A stretch of 64,000 nt of DNA from VAZQ01 sp963807865 (GTDB lineage: Bacteria; Pseudomonadota; Alphaproteobacteria; Rhizobiales; Xanthobacteraceae). The stretch is from the NCBI GenBank assembly GCA_963807865.1, contig CAWEDK010000009.1:372001-436000 (forward strand), in the 5' to 3' direction. Within the stretch, counting starts at the first letter, position 1. The number at the start of each line of letters is the position of its first letter. A model generated the notes under the pieces. The model did no database searches. It worked only from the letters and a program-made list of their open reading frames with translations, and had not been told where the DNA came from. The position numbers were made by a program, and so were the translations under genes. Below, piece by piece: positions 46,319 to 54,738 of this stretch.

Positions 46319-46809
46319 TCAAAGCACCTCCAGGCAGGCTGCGAGCGTCACGATGACCTCCATCTCGTCCGACCAGAACGAGCCGTCGCTCATCTCGGCG
46401 ATCGCGATCACTCGCTGCGAATCGGCGAGCCGGATGCGGGTTGCGATGGCGGCCCTGTCCGGCGCGCGGTCCGATGTGCACGCTGATGACGTTGGGCTGC
46501 GGGTTCTTCTCGTTGAATACGTGGATCGCCTTGACGTAATCTTCCGTCGTCATCGGGCTCTCGACCGCCACGGTCATCGAGACCGAGTTGCCATTCTCGA
46601 TCAGCGGCGGCAGTTCGAGCTTCACGCGGCCGGTGCGCGGAGTCGCTTCGCCGATGACCTTCTTCATCGCTTCAAGCATGGATTCAGGCGTGGCCCTGAC
46701 CGGGGAGGGCGCGACCGTCAACAGCAGTCCGGCACCGCCGGCGAGACGCGCCGCGTTGATCAATACGTCGCGGCGGTTGCGGCTGCAGGGTGTGATGTTC
46801 CTGGGTCAT
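46319..46809 (-). pseudogene. soxY: Sulfur carrier SoxY with two frameshifts and an atypical C-terminus
   Basis: A Tat-type leader (RNRRDVLINAARLAGGAG) is followed by VKLELPPLIENGNSVSMTVA and IHVFNEKNPQPNVISVHIGP, SoxY signatures. Extra bases near 46787 and 46469 split the frame; corrected length is 162 residues. The C-terminus reads VTLAACLEVL. The sulfur-carrying cysteine is present, but the usual GGCGG swinging-arm end is not. Confidence 0.82.
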
Positions 46810-46829
46810 GTCGTTTCCGATTCCTGCTC

Positions 46830-47327
46830 CTAGTCGCGCAACGTCGCCAGGTAGGCAACCACATCTTCGATCTGCTCGGCGCTCAGCAGCGGCTTGCCCT
46901 GGAACGCCGGAGCGACACGCACGAGACCATCGGTTCGATAGTAAGGCGGCATGATCGTTTCCGGGTTGAGGCGGCTCGCATCGACAATCCGCAATCGCAG
47001 TTGGCCTTCGGTCGAGCGGTTGCCCGCACCTTTCAGATCGGGCGCCAGTGTGCCCTGAAACCGTTCCTGCGGGAACGGCCCGGTGTGGCACAGGAGGCAG
47101 AGCCCGACCTGCCTGTTCGACACGATGTCGCGGCCACGCTCCGCACTTCCCTTTGTGGGCGTCAGCGGTGCTGGGATAGCGTCGCCAACAACCATATAGG
47201 GAACCAGCGCGGTTTCGGCACCGCCCGGTCTCGCGGAATTGAGCAGGAACACGCCCGCCAGAGCGAGCGCACCGGCACCCAGCCGCTCAGCCGAACACTT
47301 CCGCCGTGATCGTGTTGAACCAGCCAT
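46830..47327 (-). CDS. soxX: Monoheme cytochrome c SoxX
   Basis: About 165 residues. A hydrophobic leader is followed by the heme site CLLCHTGPFPQERFQG and a distal methionine in PETIMPPYYRTDGL, with AEQIEDVVAYLATLRD at the end. Matches SoxX, partner of SoxA. The start at 47327 overlaps the 3' end of soxF by 41 bases; a later internal start is possible. Confidence 0.88.
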   Translation of the reverse strand: MAGSTRSRRKCSAERLGAGALALAGVFLLNSARPGGAETALVPYMVVGDAIPAPLTPTKGSAERGRDIVSNRQVGLCLLCHTGPFPQERFQGTLAPDLKGAGNRSTEGQLRLRIVDASRLNPETIMPPYYRTDGLVRVAPAFQGKPLLSAEQIEDVVAYLATLRD

Positions 47328-48564
47328 CCGCGAAATTCGCTTCCTGCGCCCGGAAGGCGGCCGGAGCATTGATCGGACTGACACCGCCGGCACCCTCCAC
47401 GTCCTTGAGTTGACCGTCGGCGGGCCGATACACCCCGGCAACCGAGATGCCGTAATCGGGCGCCACGAGGCTGTAACACGTATTGATCAGTCTTGGTTCA
47501 TCGGGCTTCTGTCCGGCCAGCAGCTTCGCCACCGCGGCCGCGCATACCTTGGCCTGCGCATTGGCCGAAAACGCCGATTTCGGCATGCCACCCGCGATGG
47601 TGGCGTCGCCGACGACGTGGATGTTCGGCTGCAGCTTGGATTCGAAGCTCACCGGATCGATCGGGCACCAGCCGCTGCGGTCCGCGACCCCCGCGGCTTC
47701 GGCGATTTGTCCGGCTTTCTGCGGTGGAATGACGTTGGCGACGTCGGCCTTGTGGCGTCCGAAATCGGTGACCAGCGTCATCGCGCCGACATCGACCGAC
47801 GTGACCTTGCCGCCGTTTGAGAGCGAGACCCATTCGAGGTTCGGATAAAGCTCCTTCCAGGCATTCTGGAACAGGCGCTGCTTGGAGAACGCATCCTTGG
47901 CATCGAGCACCAGCAGCTTCGACTTCGGCTTCTTGGTCTTGAGGAAATAGGCGATCAGGCTGGCGCGCTCATAGGGGCCGGGCGGGCAGCGGAAAGGGTT
48001 GGCCGGCGCCGACATCACCACGGTGCCGCCGTCCGGCATGGCCTCGAGCTGGGTGCGCAAGTGCAGCGTTTGTCCGCCCGCCTTCCAGGCATGCGGCATG
48101 CGTTCGGCGGCGGCTTCGTTGTAACCCGGCAGTGCGTCCCAGCGGATGTCGATGCCGGGCGCGACGACGAGCCGGTCGTAATCGAGCCGCGTGCCGTTGC
48201 CGAGCGTCACCGCGCGCGCCTGCGGATCGACCGTCGTGGCTTGGGCGAATGCGAGCGTAATGCCGTCAGCGGCAACCTTGTCGTAGCCGAACTGCTGCGC
48301 CTTGAGGTCGCGCAGGCCCGCGATGACGTTGTTGCTGAACGGGCAGGCGGTGAACGTCCGGCTCGCCTCGACCAGCGTGACGGTGAGACGTGGATTGATC
48401 CGTTTCAGAAATCGCGCGCAGGTCGCGCCCGCGAATCCGCCACCGATGACGACGACGCGGCCGGCCGCGCCCTGCGCGATCGCGGGCATCGGCAGCAACG
48501 CGCACGCCGCGCCGGCCGCCGTGGTCTTGAGGAACGTGCGCCGACTGCTGTCGAATGTGGTCAT
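47287..48564 (-). CDS. soxF: SoxF/FccB flavoprotein (sulfide dehydrogenase)
   Basis: 425 residues. The start is ATG 48564 with Tat leader SSRRTFLKTTAAGAACALL. FAD site RVVVIGGGFAGATCARFLKR, redox cysteines in FTACPFSNN and FRCPPGPYER, and INTCYSLVAPDYGISVAGVY near the C-terminus fit flavocytochrome c sulfide dehydrogenase. It likely pairs with the upstream small cytochrome (soxE/fccA) to oxidise sulfide. Confidence 0.9.
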   Translation of the reverse strand: MTTFDSSRRTFLKTTAAGAACALLPMPAIAQGAAGRVVVIGGGFAGATCARFLKRINPRLTVTLVEASRTFTACPFSNNVIAGLRDLKAQQFGYDKVAADGITLAFAQATTVDPQARAVTLGNGTRLDYDRLVVAPGIDIRWDALPGYNEAAAERMPHAWKAGGQTLHLRTQLEAMPDGGTVVMSAPANPFRCPPGPYERASLIAYFLKTKKPKSKLLVLDAKDAFSKQRLFQNAWKELYPNLEWVSLSNGGKVTSVDVGAMTLVTDFGRHKADVANVIPPQKAGQIAEAAGVADRSGWCPIDPVSFESKLQPNIHVVGDATIAGGMPKSAFSANAQAKVCAAAVAKLLAGQKPDEPRLINTCYSLVAPDYGISVAGVYRPADGQLKDVEGAGGVSPINAPAAFRAQEANFADGWFNTITAEVFG

Positions 48565-48574
48565 GCGCTGTCCT

Positions 48575-48883
48575 TTAATTCTTCTGCGCGCCGTACCAGG
48601 CCGCAATCGCCTTGACCTCGTCGTCGCTGAATCCCTTGGCGATGCGATCCATCACGGTCCCTGGAATGGTTCCCGCGCGGAAGCCTTGCATCGCCGCGAC
48701 GATCGCCGCTGGGTCGCGGCCGACGAGACTCGGCACCGTGGTGCGGACGGAGCTGGAGGTCGCGTGGCAGCCCGAGCACGACAGGGCTCCGGGCGGAGCG
48801 TCCGCCGGTCCTGCCGCGGCGGCGGGTGCGATCGGCAGTAAGCACAAGGTTGCAGCAGCGATCATGAAGCGCGGACCGGTCAT
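48575..48883 (-). CDS. soxE: Small cytochrome c partner (SoxE/FccA)
   Basis: 102 residues with a signal peptide (LCLLPIAPAAAAG) and heme motif CSGCHATSSS. Helices around GRDPAAIVAAMQGFRAG and IAAWYGAQKN match the cytochrome subunit of flavocytochrome c. It stands 10 bases before the flavoprotein start, at the head of the sox cluster. Confidence 0.88.
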   Translation of the reverse strand: MTGPRFMIAAATLCLLPIAPAAAAGPADAPPGALSCSGCHATSSSVRTTVPSLVGRDPAAIVAAMQGFRAGTIPGTVMDRIAKGFSDDEVKAIAAWYGAQKN

Positions 48884-48932
48884 GTCGGAGCATCCCTTAA
48901 TGTGCAGGTCGCCGCCGTATTATGACGCGGAA

Positions 48933-51092
48933 TCAGGCTTTTCTCAAATCATGATTCTTCAGTGGGAGGGAGCGCACACGCCGACCGGTTGCGGCAAATA
49001 CCGCATTGCACAGCGCCGGCGCGAGCGGTGGCAGGGGGGGCTCGCCCACACCGCCCCAGGTTCCCGTACTTGGCACGATGTGGGTCTCGACTCGGGGCAT
49101 TTCGGCCATTCGCAGCATCCGATAATCACCGAAATTTGACTGCTCGACCTGTCCGTCCTTGATGCTGATCTCGCCGTAGAGTGCGGCCGTGAGCCCGTAC
49201 ACGACCGCGCTTTCGGCTTGCATTTCGACCGATAATGGGTTGACCACATGGCCGGCGTCGATCGCCACCACCACGCGTGGGACCCGCACGCTGCCGTCGC
49301 GCATCACCGTGACCTCGACGACGTGCGCGCAGACACTCCCTTGCGATTCGTGCAGCGCGATTCCGCGCGCGACGCCGGCGGTCGCGGGCGCCGTCCAGCC
49401 GGCCTTATCGGCGGCCGCGTCGAGCACCGCGAGATGACGCGGCGATTTCGCCAGGAGCCGGCGCCGATAGCGGTAGGGATCGACGCCGGCCGCGTGAGCC
49501 ATTTCGTCGATGAAGCATTCCTTGAAGAACGCGTTCTGCGAGTGGTTGACGCCGCGCCAGACGCCGACCGGCACATGCGTGGTGCGCATCGCAAAATCGA
49601 CGAAGTAGTTCGGGACCTGGTATGGATTGTCCTCGAGCAATCCTTGCAGAAAGTTCTTGTCGGCGCCGAATCGCAGGATATGCGGTGCGATGGTGGCGAT
49701 GATCGACTGGCCGGCGGTGCGGATCTTCCAGGCGACCGGCATTCCATCGGCGTCGAGGCCCGCGCTCATCCGGGCGGCCACCGCCGGACGATAGAAGTCA
49801 TGCCGGATGTCTTCCTCGCGGCTCCAGACGAGCTTGACTGGCTGGCCCACATCCTTGGCGATCAGCACCGCCTGCCGCACGAAGTCCTGCACCAGCCCGC
49901 GCCGGCCGAAGCCGCCGCCCAGCATCATCTTGTGAATGATGACGCGGTCGTTCGGCACACCGGCGGCGTTGGCGGCCGTGGCGAGCGCGGTCTCGGCATC
50001 CTGCGTGGGGGCCCAGACCTCGACACGGTCGGCGGTGACGTGGGCGGTGCAGTTCTGCGGCTCCATGGTGGCGTGCCCCAGGAACGGCACCTCGTAGTCG
50101 GCGTCGATCCGTTTCGCGGCCTGCGCCAGCGCGGCATCGACATTGCCGATGGTGCGGCCGACGCCCGCCTGCTCGGCGTCCAGCCCGGATTGCAGGTTCT
50201 CGCGGATTTGCGCGCTCGAGACCGCGGAGCCCTCGCCCGAATCCCAGACGACCGCCAGCGCATCGGCGGCCTTCTTGGCCTGCCACCAGCTGTCTGCGAC
50301 GACCGCGACCGCGTCCGGCAAATGCACGACCCGTCGCACGCCCTTCATAGTGCCGAGCCGCGAGGTATCGACCGACCTCAGCCGGCCCTTGAATACCGGG
50401 CACTGCACGATCGCGGCGTGCAGCATGTTCGGCAGGCGCACGTCGATGGCGTAGATCGGCTGGCCCGTGACCTTGTCGCCGATCTCCAACCGGGGTTGCG
50501 GCGTGCCGATCAGCTTCCAGTCCTTCGGGTCCTTCAAGCGAACCTGTTCCGGCGGTGGCATCTTCGCCGCTGCTGTGGCCAGCGCGCCGAACGTGAGCCT
50601 GCGCCCGCTCGCCCGGTGCATGACCACGCTATTCGCGGCCGTGCACTCGCTGGCTGGCACGCTCCAGCGCGCGGCGGCGGCGGCGATCAGCATTTCGCGG
50701 GCGGTGGCGCCGGCGCGGCGCAGCTCCTGCTGCGAGGACGTGATGGCGCGGCTTGCGCCGGTCGACATGTTGCCCCAGACGCGCCGCCGCCGGGCGTTCT
50801 CATGCGCGTGGACGAACTCCGCCTTGACCTTGCTCCAGTCGCATTCGAGCTCTTCGGCGATCAGCATTGGCAAGGCCGTGAACGCGCCCTGGCCCATCTC
50901 GGACTTCGCGACCCGGATAGTCACGGTGTCGTCGGGCGCGATCACGATCCAGGCGGTGACCTCCGGCGCGCCATTCTCGGCCCGCGCGTGCGGTGTGCCG
51001 AACCGGATGTCGAAACCCAGCGCCAGCGCGCCTCCCGTGGCGGTGGCGCGCACCAGGAACGCACGGCGGTCGATGCCCGCGCCCCGCTTCAT
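48933..51092 (-). CDS. Isoquinoline 1-oxidoreductase-type Mo hydroxylase, large subunit, set 1
   Basis: 719 residues from ATG 51092, overlapping the small-subunit stop. A Tat leader (DRRAFLVRATATGGALALG) indicates periplasmic export with cofactor inside. Molybdopterin-binding blocks are KSEMGQGAFTALPMLIAEEL, MMLGGGFGRRGLVQDFVRQA and, near the C-terminus, WGGVGEPPLPPLAPAL with the catalytic glutamate. Family substrates include aromatic N-heterocycles and aldehydes. It is intact and differs clearly from sets 2 and 3. Confidence 0.88.
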   Translation of the reverse strand: MKRGAGIDRRAFLVRATATGGALALGFDIRFGTPHARAENGAPEVTAWIVIAPDDTVTIRVAKSEMGQGAFTALPMLIAEELECDWSKVKAEFVHAHENARRRRVWGNMSTGASRAITSSQQELRRAGATAREMLIAAAAARWSVPASECTAANSVVMHRASGRRLTFGALATAAAKMPPPEQVRLKDPKDWKLIGTPQPRLEIGDKVTGQPIYAIDVRLPNMLHAAIVQCPVFKGRLRSVDTSRLGTMKGVRRVVHLPDAVAVVADSWWQAKKAADALAVVWDSGEGSAVSSAQIRENLQSGLDAEQAGVGRTIGNVDAALAQAAKRIDADYEVPFLGHATMEPQNCTAHVTADRVEVWAPTQDAETALATAANAAGVPNDRVIIHKMMLGGGFGRRGLVQDFVRQAVLIAKDVGQPVKLVWSREEDIRHDFYRPAVAARMSAGLDADGMPVAWKIRTAGQSIIATIAPHILRFGADKNFLQGLLEDNPYQVPNYFVDFAMRTTHVPVGVWRGVNHSQNAFFKECFIDEMAHAAGVDPYRYRRRLLAKSPRHLAVLDAAADKAGWTAPATAGVARGIALHESQGSVCAHVVEVTVMRDGSVRVPRVVVAIDAGHVVNPLSVEMQAESAVVYGLTAALYGEISIKDGQVEQSNFGDYRMLRMAEMPRVETHIVPSTGTWGGVGEPPLPPLAPALCNAVFAATGRRVRSLPLKNHDLRKA

Positions 51093-51559
51093 GGCGTACG
51101 TCCTACCAGCAGGCTCGCGGCAGTGGCGTGGATCGCCGCGCGGATGCGCTGATAGGTACCGCAACGGCAAATGTTGGTGATGGCCGCATCGATGTCGGCA
51201 TCGCTCGGACGGGGCTTCTCGGCCAGCAGGGCCGCGACCGCCATGATCATGCCGCTCTGGCAATAGCCGCACTGCGGGACGTCGTGGTCGATCCAGGCCT
51301 TCTGCACCTTGTGCAGTATGCCGTCCTGCGCGAGCCCCTCGATGGTGGTGATCTGCCGGCCGGCGACGTCGGAAGCCGCCACCGAGCAGGCGCGAATTGG
51401 CGCGCCGTCGATATGCACCGTGCAGGCGCCGCATTGCGCGATCCCGCAGCCATATTTGGTGCCCATCAGGCCGAGCGTATCGCGCAGGACCCATAGCAAT
51501 GGCGTGTCGGAATCGACATCAACCTCGTGGGACTGCCCATTGATGATGAGCTGCACCAC
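51089..51559 (-). CDS. 2Fe-2S small subunit of set 1 Mo hydroxylase
   Basis: 156 residues with a plant-type ferredoxin domain (CGIAQCGACTVHIDG) and a C-terminal four-helix 2Fe-2S domain (CGYCQSGMIM, ICRCGTYQRI). ATGA overlap with the large subunit shows translational coupling. No flavin subunit follows, as expected for IorAB-type enzymes, which pass electrons to cytochromes or quinones. Confidence 0.9.
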   Translation of the reverse strand: MVQLIINGQSHEVDVDSDTPLLWVLRDTLGLMGTKYGCGIAQCGACTVHIDGAPIRACSVAASDVAGRQITTIEGLAQDGILHKVQKAWIDHDVPQCGYCQSGMIMAVAALLAEKPRPSDADIDAAITNICRCGTYQRIRAAIHATAASLLVGRTP

Positions 51560-51707
51560 TCCACCCCCTGTGTCCCGGCCGGTCGTGGCCAGTCTCCGAA
51601 TAGCTCAAATTACCCCAATTGTGCGCACAGATCACGCCATCGTCTGGAAATCCACCTCGGTATGGCCCCGCGGCCACACCGCGGGCAAGCCACCGCCCGC
51701 AAAGAAA

Positions 51708-51730
51708 ACGGCGGCCACCTGGGCCGCCGT
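51708..51730 (-). terminator. Hairpin terminator of set 2
   Basis: Perfect 9-bp stem ACGGCGGCC / GGCCGCCGT with 5-nt loop; on the minus strand it is followed by TTTTCTTT. It lies between set 2 and set 1 and separates their transcription. Confidence 0.75.
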
Positions 51731-51802
51731 GGGATTTTCAACGCCGCCCTGGGGCGGGTCGGGGAGAGACGGCGGCCCGCCGGGCCGCCGCCGCGCCAAT
51801 TG

Positions 51803-54019
51803 CTAGCTCATTTCGATGTTGTGGTTCTTCAGCGGGAACGAACGGATGCGCTGGCCGGTGGCCTTGAAGTACGCATTCATCACCGCCGGCGCTGCCACGC
51901 AGATGGTGGGCTCGCCGACGCCGCCCCAGCGGGCATTGCCGCCCGAGGGGACGATGACCGACTCGACCTTCGGCATCTCGGCGATGCGCATCGAGTTGTA
52001 GTTGTCGAAGTTGGTCTGCTCGATGGCGCCGTCCTTGACGGTGCATTCCTGGTAGAACAGTGCCGACAGCCCGTAGACGAACGAGCCCGCGACCTGCCGG
52101 TCGATCTGCGCCGGATTGACCGCGTAGGTGCTGTCGGTGCCGCCGACGATGCGTAGCACCTTGAGCTTGTTGCCGGTGACGGAGATTTCCGCCGCCGCCG
52201 CCACGTAACTGTCGAACGCCATCATCTGGGCGAGCCCGCGGAAGACGCCTTGCGGCGCCGGCTTGCCCCAGCCGATCCTCTCGGCAACTGCGTCGAGCAC
52301 GGCGCGATTGCGCGGCAGGCCCGTCAGGAGCTTGCGCCGGAACTCGAGTTCGTCCTGTCCGACTGATTGCGCCAGTTCATCCATGAAGCATTCCATGAAG
52401 ATGGCGTTCTGGTTGATGTTCACGCCACGCCAGAAGCCCGGCTTGATGTGCGGGTTGCGCATAGCGTGGTCGATCAACAGGTTCGGGATGGTGTAGCCGA
52501 ATGCGTGCTCCTGTCCGGGGCGTTGCAGGCCCTGGAACGTGTTCGGATCCATTCCCTTGTTCTTCGGGTTGGTGTCGCCCTTGTCGAGGTTCTGCGGGAA
52601 GACGTCCGCGACGATCGACTGGCCCGACAGCCGCACGTGCAGGGCGGTCAGGTTGTTGTCCTTGTCGAAGCCGCCGACCAGCTTGGCCTGCATGACCGGG
52701 TGGAACCGGCCTTGCGCCATGTCCTCCTCGCGCGACCAGAGCAGCTTGATCGGCGTACCGGGCATCTCCTTGGCGATGAGAACGGCCTGCGTCACGTAGT
52801 CATGGAACGCACCGCGTCGGCCAAAGCCGCCGCCGAGGTGCTGCTTGTAGACCTCGCACTTGTTGGCCGGCAGGCCTGACGCCTGCACGGTCGCGCCGAA
52901 CGCGGCTTCGCCGTTCTGCGTTGGCACCCATACCTCGCACTTGTCGGCCGTATAGAGCGCGGTGGCGTTCATCGGCTCCATGCAGGCGTGGTTCTGGAAC
53001 GGATAGGCGTAGACCGCCTCGACCTTCTTGGCCGCGGAGGCGAGGGCGGCTTTCGCGTCGCCATTCGAATTGCCGACGAAGGCTTCCGGCGCGTCGAGGC
53101 CGGCCTTGAGCCATTCGGCGATCGAAGCACTCGAAACCTTGGCGTTCTCGCCCGGGTCCCATTCGATCGGCAGCGCATCGAGCGCGACCTTGGCTTGCCA
53201 CCAGGTGTCGGCGACGACGGCGGCAGCGGAGTTGCCGACCTGCAAGACCTTCTTCACGCCCGGCATGCTCGCAACTTTGGCGGCGTCGAAGCTCTTGATC
53301 TTGCCGCGCTGGACCGGGCACTCCTTGATCGCGGCATTGAGCATGCCGGGGAGCTTGACGTCGCTGCCGTAGATCTGCTTGCCGGTGACGCGGTCGATCG
53401 TATCGAGCCGCTTGAGCGGCTTGCCGACGATCTTCCAGTCTTTCGGATCCTTGAGCTTCATCGACTTCGGATCCGGCACGGCGAGCTTGGCGGCGGCATC
53501 CGCCACCTTGCCGTAGGTCGTGCTGCGGTTCGACGGTTTGTGGGTGATCACGCCCTTGTCGACCGTCAGTTCTGCGACCGGTACTTTCCACTCGTCGGCG
53601 GCTGCTTGCAGCAGCATCGTCCGCGCGACGGCACCGCCTTGCCGGACATATTCGTGCGAGTTGCGGATGCCGCGGCTGCCGCCGGTCGAGAAGTCGCCCC
53701 ACACCCGCTTGCGGGCGACGCTCTGGCCCGGGGTCGGATATTCCCAGGTGACCTTGTCCCAGTTGCACTCGAGCTCTTCGGCGGCGAGCTGGCAGAGGCC
53801 GGTCAGTGTACCCTGACCCATCTCCGAGCGCACGACGCGCACGACCACGGTGTCATCGGGCTTGATCACGACCCACGCGCCGATCTCCGGCGTGCTGGGG
53901 GCAGCCTGTGCGCTGGCAGATTGCGTACCGCCGAACGGCAGGCCAAGCGCGAGCCCTCCACCCGCTGCTGCGGAGGTGATGATGAAGGAGCGGCGATCCA
54001 TCTTCGGAATGTAATTCAT
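51803..54019 (-). CDS. Isoquinoline 1-oxidoreductase-type Mo hydroxylase, large subunit, set 2
   Basis: 738 residues. Tat leader MDRRSFIITSAAAGGGLALG. Molybdopterin blocks: RSEMGQGTLTGLCQLAAEEL, LGGGFGRRGAFHDYVTQ and the catalytic WGGVGEPTICVAAPA. It shares long segments with set 3 (NHACMEPMNATALYTADKCE), so the two are close paralogues, while set 1 is more distant. GGAGGGG precedes ATG 54019. Confidence 0.88.
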   Translation of the reverse strand: MNYIPKMDRRSFIITSAAAGGGLALGLPFGGTQSASAQAAPSTPEIGAWVVIKPDDTVVVRVVRSEMGQGTLTGLCQLAAEELECNWDKVTWEYPTPGQSVARKRVWGDFSTGGSRGIRNSHEYVRQGGAVARTMLLQAAADEWKVPVAELTVDKGVITHKPSNRSTTYGKVADAAAKLAVPDPKSMKLKDPKDWKIVGKPLKRLDTIDRVTGKQIYGSDVKLPGMLNAAIKECPVQRGKIKSFDAAKVASMPGVKKVLQVGNSAAAVVADTWWQAKVALDALPIEWDPGENAKVSSASIAEWLKAGLDAPEAFVGNSNGDAKAALASAAKKVEAVYAYPFQNHACMEPMNATALYTADKCEVWVPTQNGEAAFGATVQASGLPANKCEVYKQHLGGGFGRRGAFHDYVTQAVLIAKEMPGTPIKLLWSREEDMAQGRFHPVMQAKLVGGFDKDNNLTALHVRLSGQSIVADVFPQNLDKGDTNPKNKGMDPNTFQGLQRPGQEHAFGYTIPNLLIDHAMRNPHIKPGFWRGVNINQNAIFMECFMDELAQSVGQDELEFRRKLLTGLPRNRAVLDAVAERIGWGKPAPQGVFRGLAQMMAFDSYVAAAAEISVTGNKLKVLRIVGGTDSTYAVNPAQIDRQVAGSFVYGLSALFYQECTVKDGAIEQTNFDNYNSMRIAEMPKVESVIVPSGGNARWGGVGEPTICVAAPAVMNAYFKATGQRIRSFPLKNHNIEMS

Positions 54020-54032
54020 GTGAGCCCCTCCC

Positions 54033-54482
54033 TTATGCGTTCGCTGCGGCGTGAATCGCTTCACGCACTTGCTGGAAGGTGCCGCACCGGCAGATATTGG
54101 TGATGCTGGAATTGATGTCCGCATCGGTCGGCTTCGGCTTGTTCTTGAGCAGTTCTGCCACCGCCATGATCATGCCGGACTGGCAGTAGCCGCACTGCGG
54201 CACGTCGAGATCGACCCAGGCCTTCTGCACCTTGTGCAGCACGCCGTTCTGCGCGAGCCCTTCGATCGTGGTGATCTGCTTGCCGGCAACCGCCGACAGC
54301 GGTACCGAGCAGGACCGCATGGCGACACCGTCGACATGCACTGTGCACGCACCGCAGGCCGCGATGCCGCAGCCGTACTTGGTGCCGGTCAGGCCGACAT
54401 GCTCCCGCAGCACCCAGAGCAGGGGCGTATCGGGGTCGGCATTCACCTCGTGACTCTTACCATTCACATTGAGAGCAGCCAT
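54033..54482 (-). CDS. 2Fe-2S small subunit of set 2 Mo hydroxylase
   Basis: 149 residues: MAALNVNGKSHEVNADPDTP, CGIAACGACTVHVDG, then CGYCQSGMIM and ICRCGTFQQV, all cysteine ligands present. The start ATG 54482 is preceded by a 13-nt motif at 54585 shared with set 3. It lies 13 bases from the large-subunit start, giving a tight operon. Confidence 0.9.
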   Translation of the reverse strand: MAALNVNGKSHEVNADPDTPLLWVLREHVGLTGTKYGCGIAACGACTVHVDGVAMRSCSVPLSAVAGKQITTIEGLAQNGVLHKVQKAWVDLDVPQCGYCQSGMIMAVAELLKNKPKPTDADINSSITNICRCGTFQQVREAIHAAANA

Positions 54483-54584
54483 GAGCTTCTTCCCGTTAGC
54501 CGCGACTGGTGATGAGCGGCGATTGACGCGGCCGACACCCGTCGGTGACACCGCGCGCGCTGTCGTTATGACTAGCTTGGATTT

Positions 54585-54597
54585 ATTCTAGTATGAA
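54585..54597 (-). promoter_or_regulatory. 13-nt motif upstream of set 2, shared with set 3
   Basis: ATTCTAGTATGAA on the plus strand (minus strand TTCATACTAGAAT), 103 bases before the set 2 start. Set 3 has ATTCTAATATGAA at 57488-57500, 96 bases before its start. Candidate promoter element or operator. Confidence 0.55.
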
Positions 54598-54695
54598 TTT
54601 GGCGACCCGGCGAGATCAAATTCGCGTGGGTGAGGGACGCGGCCGTCCACTGCGAAGCTTCGCAATTCGAAGATGATTTCAAATGCTTGGGCAGG

Positions 54696-54726
54696 ACGGC
54701 GGCGGCCCCGCAGGGGGACCGCCGCC
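54696..54726 (-). terminator. Hairpin terminator of set 3
   Basis: CGGCGGCGG (54696-54704) pairs with CCGCCGCCG (54718-54726), with an inner CCCC/GGGG. Located just after the set 3 stop codon. Confidence 0.65.
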
Positions 54727-54738
54727 GGTATTTTCCGA

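Noticed and set aside
45930..47309. 459-residue plus-strand frame across soxYZ and soxX
   Set aside because: Antisense shadow; the minus strand carries recognisable Sox motifs.
49248..51152. 634-residue plus-strand open frame antisense to the set 1 large subunit
   Set aside because: It mirrors a conserved gene with clear molybdopterin motifs; long antisense frames are common in GC-rich DNA and this one has no recognisable domain.
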